The translations under genes were made by a program, and so were the position numbers. Below, one piece after another: positions 1 to 6,117 of a DNA stretch of 7,855 nucleotides; position 1 is the first letter of the stretch, and every line of letters begins with the position of its first letter. Below the pieces are notes generated by a model, which searched no databases, had not been told where the DNA came from, and was given only the letters and a program-made list of their open reading frames with translations. The stretch is from Actinomycetes bacterium (GTDB lineage: Bacteria > Actinomycetota > Actinomycetes > Actinomycetales > Cellulomonadaceae). The DNA lies in NCBI GenBank assembly GCA_023430425.1, contig JAEZAR010000083.1:1-7855 (forward strand). The letters are read 5' to 3'.

Positions 1-216
1 CGCCAGGGCCGCGCGGAGGGCGGCCGTGACGCTGCCGGCACCGTCGGGGACCACCGAGAGCGCGGCCGGGAGGCCGGCGTCGGCGAGCAGCCGCACGGCC
101 GTCGGCCCCGACCGGTCCTCCGCGAGCCCGGAGGCGCACCGGTCCGACACCACGACGACCGCCGCCGCCACCGCGCCCTCGTCCACGACGGCCACGCTAC
201 CGACCGAAGGTCCCAT
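1..216 (-). CDS. MogA/MoaB-family molybdenum cofactor biosynthesis protein, 5' part only
   Basis: Reading the minus strand from the ATG at 216 gives 72 residues without a stop to the window edge, so only the N-terminal part is present. After a short leader it has a hydrophobic beta strand (AAAVVVVSDR, residues 17-26), then AEDRSGP (residues 32-38), a helix-like VRLLADAGL, and VVPDGAGSVTAALRAAL (residues 55-71). The order strand-SDR, then EDRSGP, then VPD, is the start of the MogA/MoaB fold. Members bind molybdopterin and, in MogA, adenylate it, a cytoplasmic step in making the cofactor used by nitrate reductase. MogA and MoaB cannot be told apart from this fragment. The start is uncertain: a GTG at codon 16 (169-171) has GAGGG four bases upstream (176-180) and would give a more usual N-terminus beginning at the strand. 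The gene is divergent from the regulator at 250 and lies next to a molybdoenzyme operon, which fits its role. Confidence 0.85.
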   Translation of the reverse strand, partial: MGPSVGSVAVVDEGAVAAAVVVVSDRCASGLAEDRSGPTAVRLLADAGLPAALSVVPDGAGSVTAALRAALA

Positions 217-249
217 CGTCCGCCGGGGGGGACCGGGAATACTCCGGCC
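217..249. promoter_or_regulatory. Short divergent region between the cofactor gene and the regulator
   Basis: Only 33 bp separate the ATG of the minus-strand cofactor gene from the ATG of the plus-strand regulator. AATACT at 238-243 resembles a -10 hexamer (four of six matches to TATAAT) and ends six bases before the regulator's ATG. No convincing -35 element or Shine-Dalgarno sequence is visible for the regulator, so a leaderless transcript starting at or next to its ATG is possible. A perfect 12-bp palindrome, CGGCCATGGCCG (245-256), covers the start codon. If the cofactor gene really starts at 171, the divergent region grows to 78 bp. Promoter assignment is inference. Confidence 0.35.
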
Positions 250-840
250 ATGGCCGTGGGTGTCACGGGTCGGACGCTGGCGTCGGCGCGACGCCTCGCC
301 ATCCTGCGCCTGCTGCGCGAGCGGGACGAGCCCGTCCTGGTCACCGAGGTCGCCGAGGCGACCGGGCTCCACCCGAACACCGCCCGCGAGCACCTCGACC
401 GGCTCGTCACGGCCCGGTTCGTCGAGCGCGACGTCGATCGGCTCGGGACCCCGGGCCGCCCCCGCTGGCGCTACCGCCTCGTGCGCCGGCCCGCGGCGGC
501 CACGGCCGACGAGCGGTTCCGGGCCGCCTACCTCGCGACCGACGACGGCGGTCCCGGGGGCGGGCCGGCGTCGGCCGCGGCCCGCCGCCAGCTCGCCGCG
601 CTCGAGCTCCACCTCGACGACCTCGGCTTCGCCCCCGAGGTCGAGGCGACGGCCGGCGTGGTCCACCTGCGCCGCTGCCCGTACGCGACCCTCGCGCACG
701 AGCGCACCGAGCTCATGTGCGCGGTGCACCTCGACCTCGCGCGCGACGTGCTGGCCGCGGAGGGCGGCCCGGTCACCGCGGACCGCCTGGAGCCGTTCGT
801 CGGCCCGCGTCACTGCCTCCTGCACCTCGACGGCGCCTGA
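250..840 (+). CDS. Winged-helix transcriptional regulator, ArsR/SufR-like (COG2345 type)
   Basis: A 196-residue cytoplasmic DNA-binding protein. Residues 8-60 form a winged helix-turn-helix: helix ASARRLAILRLLRE, then VTEVAEATGLHPNTAREHLDRLV, where HPNTAREHLDRL is the likely recognition helix, then the basic wing GTPGRPRWRYRL (66-77). A linker rich in Gly and Ala (about 98-112) leads to a C-terminal domain with C143, H150, C157, H160, H188 and C189 (C-X13-C, then a Cys close to the C-terminus). From memory, CPY/CPF followed by LA and a second Cys about 13 residues later recurs in actinobacterial COG2345 regulators related to the Fe-S repressor SufR, so these residues may bind a cluster or metal; that is not shown here. 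The ATG at 250 lacks a clear Shine-Dalgarno sequence; GTG at 256 is the only other nearby start. The gene lies 111 bp upstream of narK in the same direction and opposite a molybdenum cofactor gene, so control of the nar genes is plausible. The sensed signal is unknown. Confidence 0.82.
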   Translation: MAVGVTGRTLASARRLAILRLLRERDEPVLVTEVAEATGLHPNTAREHLDRLVTARFVERDVDRLGTPGRPRWRYRLVRRPAAATADERFRAAYLATDDGGPGGGPASAAARRQLAALELHLDDLGFAPEVEATAGVVHLRRCPYATLAHERTELMCAVHLDLARDVLAAEGGPVTADRLEPFVGPRHCLLHLDGA

Positions 841-889
841 CCCGCGGGGTTTTCCCGGTACTTGCCGGTGTCGCCCTCTCGCGCTCCCG

Positions 890-911
890 CGCGATCCTCG
901 ACAGGATGGCG
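890..911. promoter_or_regulatory. 22-bp dyad, candidate operator upstream of narK
   Basis: Arms CGCGATCCT (890-898) and AGGATGGCG (903-911) flank the 4-base spacer CGAC and are complementary at eight of nine positions; the inner ATCCT/AGGAT pair is perfect. The centre lies about 50 bases upstream of the narK ATG. The 5-4-5 inner geometry resembles dimeric regulator sites, but the sequence is not the FNR or CRP consensus. The regulator encoded just upstream is a candidate ligand. As RNA it could also form a hairpin with a four-base loop, but no T-run follows, so it is not a typical terminator. Confidence 0.4.
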
Positions 912-940
912 GCGGGACCTGGCCGCCGACGGCGATCACC

Positions 941-947
941 AGGAGGG
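941..947 (+). promoter_or_regulatory. narK ribosome binding site
   Basis: AGGAGGG lies just upstream of the ATG at 952, with GGAGG five bases from the start codon. It decides the start: the open frame extends upstream to a TTG at 862, but that would add 30 residues of non-membrane, low-complexity sequence and has no good Shine-Dalgarno sequence. Confidence 0.85.
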
Positions 948-951
948 GACG

Positions 952-2256
952 ATGGCGATCACGAGACCCGGCGTGGACCTGCGCCGGTGGGACCCGGAGG
1001 ACCCCGAGCGCTGGGACGCCGGGTTCGCGTGGCGGACGCTGTGGATCACGACGTACAACCTCGTGCTGGCGTTCTGCGTCTGGTACCTCGTCTCGGCCGT
1101 CGCCCCGCGCCTCAACGACATCGGGTTCGACCTGAGCCAGTCCCAGCTGTACTGGCTCGTCGCCGTCCCGGGGCTCGCGGGCGGCTCGATGCGGCTGGTC
1201 TACATGTTCCTGCCGCCCATCGTCGGCACCCGCACCCTGGTCGGCGGATCGGCCACCCTGCTGCTGCTGCCGATGCTGGGGTGGACCTTCGCCGTGCGCG
1301 ACTCGTCCACGCCCTACGGGGTGCTCCTGCTGCTGGCGGCCGCCGCGGGGGTCGGCGGCGGCGCGTTCTCCGGGTTCATGCCCTCGACGAGCTACTTCTT
1401 CCCCCGCCGGATGGCGGGCACCGCGCTCGGGCTCCAGGCGGGCATCGGCAACTTCGGCGTGAGCCTCATCCAGTTCCTCACCCCGTGGGTGGTCGGGTTC
1501 GGCCTGCTCGGCACCGCCGCGCTCACGCCGCAGCAGACGACGACCGGCGAGGACCTGTGGCTGCACAACGCCGGGCTCGTCCTCGTGCCGTGGGTGGTCC
1601 TGGGGATGGTGCTCGCGGCCGTGTTCCTGCGCCGCGTCCCGGTCGACGCCAACTTCCGCCAGCAGCTCGACATCTTCCGCGAGAAGCACACGTGGGTGAT
1701 GACGGCCATCTACCTCATGACGTTCGGCGCCTTCAGCGGCTTCGCGGCCCAGCTCGGGCTGGTCATCAAGAACGAGTTCGGCGGCTTCGAGAACGCCCCC
1801 GACCCCCTGGCCTTCGCGTTCCTGGGACCCCTGATCGGCTCGGCGACCCGCGCCGCGTGGGGCCCCCTGTGCGACAGGTTCGGCGGCGCCGTGTGGACGT
1901 TCGTCGCAGGCGTCGGCATGACGGCCAGCGCCGCCTTCACGACGTTCTTCGCGGACCCCACCGACGCCGGGCAGTTCCCCGCGTTCCTGGGCGGCATGCT
2001 CGCCCTGTTCCTCTTCGCCGGGATCGGCAACGCCGGCACGTTCAAGCAGATGCCGATGATCTTCCCTCGTCGCCAGGCGGGCGGCGTCATCGGCTTCACC
2101 GCCTCGATCGCCGCCTTCGGGCCCTTCCTCGTGGGCATGGCGCTGTCGGTGGTCGCCCCGCGGGCGTTCCTCGTCGGCTGCGTCGTGTACTTCGCCTTCT
2201 GCACCTGGCTGACCTGGCACTACTACGCACGTCCCGGGGCGCCCAAGCCCAGCTGA
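952..2256 (+). CDS. narK: NarK nitrate/nitrite transporter (MFS, NNP family)
   Basis: A 434-residue inner membrane transporter of the major facilitator superfamily that takes up nitrate and/or exports nitrite for nitrate respiration. Hydrophobic segments are consistent with 12 membrane helices after an N-terminal cytoplasmic stretch (1-28, with WDPEDPERWD). The two nitrate signature motifs are clear: GVGGGAFSGFMPSTSYFFP (133-151) continuing into GLQAGIGNFGVSLIQ (160-174), and the second-half copy GIGNAGTFKQMPMIFP (357-372) continuing through GGVIGFTASIAAFGP. Two arginines that contact nitrate in characterised NarK proteins appear to be present: R81 in GGSMRLVY and R300 in GSATRAAWGP. The length is close to the family norm (E. 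coli NarK is 463), with no sign of truncation. I did not try to assign the symporter or antiporter subtype. narG begins 34 bases after its stop with its own ribosome binding site, so the two are very likely cotranscribed. Confidence 0.95.
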   Translation: MAITRPGVDLRRWDPEDPERWDAGFAWRTLWITTYNLVLAFCVWYLVSAVAPRLNDIGFDLSQSQLYWLVAVPGLAGGSMRLVYMFLPPIVGTRTLVGGSATLLLLPMLGWTFAVRDSSTPYGVLLLLAAAAGVGGGAFSGFMPSTSYFFPRRMAGTALGLQAGIGNFGVSLIQFLTPWVVGFGLLGTAALTPQQTTTGEDLWLHNAGLVLVPWVVLGMVLAAVFLRRVPVDANFRQQLDIFREKHTWVMTAIYLMTFGAFSGFAAQLGLVIKNEFGGFENAPDPLAFAFLGPLIGSATRAAWGPLCDRFGGAVWTFVAGVGMTASAAFTTFFADPTDAGQFPAFLGGMLALFLFAGIGNAGTFKQMPMIFPRRQAGGVIGFTASIAAFGPFLVGMALSVVAPRAFLVGCVVYFAFCTWLTWHYYARPGAPKPS

Positions 2257-2290
2257 CCCGCCCCCCGCCCCACCGCGCCGAGGAGGAACG

Positions 2291-5200
2291 ATGACGTCCA
2301 CCGCCCCGCGAACCCCGCCCGGCCCGGGGCTCGACGGCCCGGCCTCCGACGCGATCCTGCGCCTCGGGCGCCACCTGCGCCGCGGGGAGGTGTCGGGGGA
2401 CCTGCGCACGTTGCACCAGGTGGGCGGGCGCGACGCGGACACCTTCTACCGCGACCGGTGGAGCCACGACAAGGTCGTCCGGTCGACCCACGGGGTCAAC
2501 TGCACGGGCTCGTGCTCGTGGAAGGTGTACGTCAAGGACGGGATCATCACCTGGGAGTCGCAGCAGACGGACTACCCGTCGGTCGGGCCCGACCGGCCCG
2601 AGTACGAGCCGCGCGGGTGCCCGCGGGGGGCGGCGTTCAGCTGGTACACGTACTCGCCGACCCGCGTGCGCTACCCCTACCTGCGCGGCGTCCTCCTGGA
2701 GATGTACCGCGAGGCGCGTGCCCGCACCGGCGACCCCGTGGAGGCCTGGGCCAGCATCGTCGACGACCCCGAGGCCGCGCGCCGCTACAAGGCGGCCCGC
2801 GGCAAGGGCGGTCTGGTCCGGGCCACGTGGGACGAGGCCCTCGAGGTCGTGGCGGCGGCGCAGGTGCACACCATCCGGCGCTACGGCCCGGACCGGATCG
2901 CCGGGTTCTCGCCGATCCCGGCGATGTCGATGGTGTCGCACGGGGCCGGCGCGCGGTACCACGCCCTGCTCGGGGCACCGATGCTCTCGTTCTACGACTG
3001 GTACGCGGACCTGCCGGTCGCCTCCCCGCAGGTCTTCGGCGACCAGACCGACGTGCCGGAGTCGGGGGACTGGTGGGACGCCGGCTACCTGATCATGTGG
3101 GGCTCGAACGTGCCCGTCACCCGCACGCCGGACGCGCACTGGATGGTCGAGGCGCGCTACCGCGGGCAGAAGGTCGTCGTCGTCTCCCCGGACTACGCCG
3201 ACAACGTCAAGTTCGCCGACGAGTGGCTGGCCGCCGCTCCGGGCACCGACGGCGCGCTGGCGATGGCCATGGGCCACGTCGTCCTGCGCGAGTTCTACGT
3301 CGAGCGGCAGGTGCCGTACTTCGCGGACTACGCCGCCCGGTACACGGACCTGCCGTTCCTCGTGCGGCTGGAGGAGACCGACGACGGGGCGCACGTCCCC
3401 GGCAAGTTCCTCACCGCCGAGGACCTCGGGGGCGCGGAGGCGGCGGCGGAGAACGCCGCCTTCAAGACGGTGCTCCTCGACGCCCGGACGGGCGGGCCGG
3501 TGGTGCCCGGGGGCTCGCTCGGCCACCACTGGGGTGAGGCCGGCGCCGGACGCTGGAACCTCGACCTCGGTGACGTGGAGCCGATGCTCTCCGCGGGCGG
3601 CGCCGCCGTCGGGTCCCCTCGGGCGGGGGAGGCGGTCGAGGTGCTGCTCCCGCGCTTCGACACCCTCGACGGTGCGGCCGCGACCGTGCGGCGCGGGGTG
3701 CCGGTGCGCCGCGTCGGCGGGCACCTCGTGACCACCGTCCTCGACCTGCTGCTGGCGCAGTACGGCGTCGGGCGCGACGGCCTGCCCGGTGAGTGGCCGA
3801 CCGGCTACGACGACGCGACGCAGCCGTGCACCCCCGCCTGGCAGGAGCAGTTCACCGGGGTCCCGGCGGCCAAGGCCGAGCGGATCGGCCGGGAGTTCGC
3901 GGCCAACGCCGAGGAGTCGCGCGGCCGGTCGATGATCCTCATGGGCGCGGGGACCAACCACTGGTTCCACTCCGACACGATCTACCGGTCGTTCCTCGCG
4001 CTCACCACGCTCACCGGCTGCCAGGGCGTCAACGGCGGCGGCTGGGCGCACTACGTCGGGCAGGAGAAGTGCCGTCCGGTCACCGGTCACGGCCTGTACG
4101 CCAACGCGCTGGACTGGTCGCGCCCGCCGCGCACGATGGTGCAGACCGCCTACTGGTACCTGCACACCGACCAGTTCCGCTACGACGCCTTCGGCGCCGA
4201 CACGCTCGCGGCCCACGTGCCGGGCCGCACAGGGGGCCACCTGACGGGGAAGGCGACGGCCGACGTCGTCGCCCAGTCCGCCCGGCTCGGCTGGATGCCG
4301 TCGTACCCGACGTTCGACCGGAACCCGCTGGACCTCGCGGACGAGGCGGCCGCCGCCGGCGTCGGCGTGCCCGAGCACGTCGTGACCCAGCTGCAGGCCG
4401 GCCGGCTGCGCTTCGCCGCCGAGGACCCCGACGCGCCGGAGAACTTCCCGCGCGTGCTCACGGTGTGGCGGGCGAACCTGCTCGGGAGCTCGGCGAAGGG
4501 CAACGAGTACTTCCTGCACCACCTGCTCGGCACCGACTCGAACCTGCGGGCCACCGAGGCGCCACCGGACGCACGGCCGCGGGACGTGGTGTGGCGGGAC
4601 GAGGCGCCCACGGGCAAGCTCGACCTGCTCGTGTCGCTGGACTTCCGGATGACGAGCACGACCGTCTACTCCGACGTCGTGCTGCCGGCGGCCACGTGGT
4701 ACGAGAAGTTCGACCTCAACACCACGGACATGCACCCGTTCGTGAACTCGTTCAGCCCGGCGATCGCACCGCCGTGGCAGACGCGCACGGACTTCGACAT
4801 CTTCCACGGGATGGCGCGCCGGTTCAGCGAGCTGGCGGCCGAGCACCTCGGGGTGCGGCGCGACGTCGTCGCGGTGCCCCTCATGCACGACACCCCCGAC
4901 GAGCTCGCGACGCCGCACGGGGTGGTGCGCGACTGGCGCGCGGGCGAGTGCGACCCGGTGCCGGGCGTGACGATGCCGCGGATCGTCACCGTCGAGCGCG
5001 ACTACGGCGCGATCGCCGCGAAGATGGCGACGCTCGGGCCCCTGCTGGACACCCTCGGGGCCACGACGAAGGGCGTGACCTTCGACGTGCGCGAGGAGGT
5101 CGACTACCTCGGCCGGAAGAACGGCGTCGCGCAGGGCACGGGCAGCGTCGTGGAGGGACGGCCGCTGCTCACGCGGGACGTGCACGTGTGCGACGCGATC

Positions 5201-6058
5201 CTGGCGCTGTCCGGCACCACGAACGGACGGCTCGCGGTGCAGGGGTTCCACACGCTGGAGAAGCGGACGGGCACGGCGATGGCCGACCTGGCCGCCGAGC
5301 ACGAGGGCAAGCTCGTGACGTTCGCCGACACGCAGGGGGCGCCGACCACCGTCATCACCTCGCCCGAGTGGTCCGGCACCGAGCACGGTGGCCGGCGCTA
5401 CTCCCCGTTCACCGTCAACGTCGAGCGGCTCAAGCCGTGGCACACCCTGACCGGACGCCAGCACTTCTACCTCGACCACGACTGGATGGCGGAGCTGGGG
5501 GAGGGCCTGCCGGTGTTCCGGCCGCCGCTGAACATGGACGCGCTGTTCGGCGAGCACGCCGTCGGGCACACCGGCGAGGTGGAGGGTGCGGGTGGCGCCG
5601 TCGGGGTGACGGTGCGCTACCTGACGCCGCACAACAAGTGGTCGATCCACTCGGAGTACCAGGACAACCTCTTCATGCTGTCGCTGTCCCGGGGCGGCCC
5701 GACGATCTGGATGAGCGACCGCGACGCCGCGAAGGCCGGCATCGCCGACAACGACTGGGTCGAGGCGGTCAACCGCAACGGGGTGGTCGTGGCGCGGGCC
5801 GTCGTCTCGCACCGGATGCCCGAGGGCACCGTGTACATGCACCACGCGCAGGACCGGCTCATCGACGTGCCCCGGTCGGAGACCACCGGCCGGCGCGGCG
5901 GCATCCACAACTCCCTGACGCGGCTGCTCATCAAGCCGAGCCACCTCATCGGCGGCTACGCCCAGCTGTCGTACGCCTTCAACTACCTCGGGCCCACCGG
6001 TAACCAGCGCGACGAGGTCACGGTCGTGCGGCGCCGTGGCCAGGAGGTGACGTACTGA
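2291..6058 (+). CDS. narG: Respiratory nitrate reductase alpha subunit NarG
   Basis: A 1255-residue catalytic subunit of the membrane-bound nitrate reductase (NarGHI), reducing nitrate to nitrite at Mo-bisMGD on the cytoplasmic face. E. coli NarG is 1247 residues, so it is full length. AGGAGG at 2281-2286 sets the ATG at 2291. The N-terminal FS0 cluster motif is H67-X3-C71-X3-C75-X34-C110, with the same spacing as H49/C53/C57/C92 in E. coli. D254 in GDQTDVPES matches the Asp that ligates molybdenum (D222 in E. coli), followed by GSNVPVTRTPDAH. The molybdopterin oxidoreductase domain fills the middle of the protein, and the dinucleotide-binding domain follows from about residue 1105 (THNKWSIHSEYQDN to the NYLGPTGNQRDEV segment near the end). 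No Tat signal or hydrophobic leader is seen at the N-terminus (only LRR at 29-31), as expected for the cytoplasm-facing type. No frameshift or missing ligand was noticed. Confidence 0.98.
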   Translation: MTSTAPRTPPGPGLDGPASDAILRLGRHLRRGEVSGDLRTLHQVGGRDADTFYRDRWSHDKVVRSTHGVNCTGSCSWKVYVKDGIITWESQQTDYPSVGPDRPEYEPRGCPRGAAFSWYTYSPTRVRYPYLRGVLLEMYREARARTGDPVEAWASIVDDPEAARRYKAARGKGGLVRATWDEALEVVAAAQVHTIRRYGPDRIAGFSPIPAMSMVSHGAGARYHALLGAPMLSFYDWYADLPVASPQVFGDQTDVPESGDWWDAGYLIMWGSNVPVTRTPDAHWMVEARYRGQKVVVVSPDYADNVKFADEWLAAAPGTDGALAMAMGHVVLREFYVERQVPYFADYAARYTDLPFLVRLEETDDGAHVPGKFLTAEDLGGAEAAAENAAFKTVLLDARTGGPVVPGGSLGHHWGEAGAGRWNLDLGDVEPMLSAGGAAVGSPRAGEAVEVLLPRFDTLDGAAATVRRGVPVRRVGGHLVTTVLDLLLAQYGVGRDGLPGEWPTGYDDATQPCTPAWQEQFTGVPAAKAERIGREFAANAEESRGRSMILMGAGTNHWFHSDTIYRSFLALTTLTGCQGVNGGGWAHYVGQEKCRPVTGHGLYANALDWSRPPRTMVQTAYWYLHTDQFRYDAFGADTLAAHVPGRTGGHLTGKATADVVAQSARLGWMPSYPTFDRNPLDLADEAAAAGVGVPEHVVTQLQAGRLRFAAEDPDAPENFPRVLTVWRANLLGSSAKGNEYFLHHLLGTDSNLRATEAPPDARPRDVVWRDEAPTGKLDLLVSLDFRMTSTTVYSDVVLPAATWYEKFDLNTTDMHPFVNSFSPAIAPPWQTRTDFDIFHGMARRFSELAAEHLGVRRDVVAVPLMHDTPDELATPHGVVRDWRAGECDPVPGVTMPRIVTVERDYGAIAAKMATLGPLLDTLGATTKGVTFDVREEVDYLGRKNGVAQGTGSVVEGRPLLTRDVHVCDAILALSGTTNGRLAVQGFHTLEKRTGTAMADLAAEHEGKLVTFADTQGAPTTVITSPEWSGTEHGGRRYSPFTVNVERLKPWHTLTGRQHFYLDHDWMAELGEGLPVFRPPLNMDALFGEHAVGHTGEVEGAGGAVGVTVRYLTPHNKWSIHSEYQDNLFMLSLSRGGPTIWMSDRDAAKAGIADNDWVEAVNRNGVVVARAVVSHRMPEGTVYMHHAQDRLIDVPRSETTGRRGGIHNSLTRLLIKPSHLIGGYAQLSYAFNYLGPTGNQRDEVTVVRRRGQEVTY

Positions 6059-6117
6059 TGCGGGTCACCGAGCGGCGACGTCCGCAGCGAGGAACGAGCG
6101 GAGGCGGAGCGCGATGA
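6058..6117 (+). other. Possible 19-codon ORF in the narG-narH spacer
   Basis: An ATG at 6058-6060 shares its A with the last base of the narG stop codon (TGATG). The frame runs 19 codons, rich in Arg and Gly (begins MRVTERRRPQRG), and its TGA at 6115-6117 overlaps the narH ATG at 6114 (ATGA). AGGAGG at 6042-6047, inside the end of narG, is placed as a ribosome binding site for it. The peptide resembles no family I know. The arrangement could carry ribosomes from narG to narH by translational coupling, or it may be chance in purine-rich GC sequence with repeated GAGCGG and GGAG units. Treat it as a candidate, not an established gene. Confidence 0.25.
6100..6104 (+). promoter_or_regulatory. narH ribosome binding site
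   Basis: GGAGG nine bases before the ATG at 6114. It favours this start over the in-frame ATGs at 6123 and 6132. The choice also puts the first Fe-S cysteine at residue 16, exactly as in E. coli NarH. Confidence 0.7.

Larger units (their letters stand above)
841..951. other. Intergenic leader upstream of narK
   Basis: This 111-bp gap between the regulator stop and the narK start is the only sizeable noncoding stretch in the window. It holds a short GC stem with a T-rich loop just after the regulator stop (CGGG 845-848, CCCG 854-857, with no T-run after it), a 22-bp dyad at 890-911, and a strong ribosome binding site at 941-947. I found no convincing -35/-10 pair and no FNR-type TTGAT-N4-ATCAA site, so narK may have a promoter I cannot recognise or may be read through from the regulator. 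Confidence 0.6.

Noticed and set aside
845..857. Stem CGGG/CCCG with a GTTTT loop as a terminator for the regulator gene
   Set aside because: The stem is only four pairs and no T-run follows it.
862..951. N-terminal extension of narK to the TTG at 862
   Set aside because: No good ribosome site there, non-membrane residues, and a strong AGGAGGG before the ATG at 952.
841..951. FNR/CRP-type or NarL-type site upstream of narK
   Set aside because: No TTGAT-N4-ATCAA or close variant was found; the dyad at 890-911 has a different sequence.
931..962. Direct repeat GGCGATCAC at 931-939 and 954-962
   Set aside because: Nine bases, and the second copy is part of narK codons 1-4; most likely chance.
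26..1135. A 369-codon plus-strand frame spanning the cofactor fragment, the regulator and the start of narK
   Set aside because: It crosses three supported genes in a wrong frame and its product is Ser/Arg/Pro/Thr-rich without any fold signature.
717..2294. A 525-codon plus-strand frame across the regulator end and narK
   Set aside because: Arg/Gly-rich shadow frame; narK in the neighbouring frame has helices and both nitrate signature motifs.
2096..5944. A 1282-codon open frame on the minus strand opposite narG
   Set aside because: It is the mirror of narG codon use in very GC-rich DNA. Its product is a low-complexity mix of Arg, Val, His, Gly and Pro with no recognisable domain, and narG is certain by its cofactor motifs.
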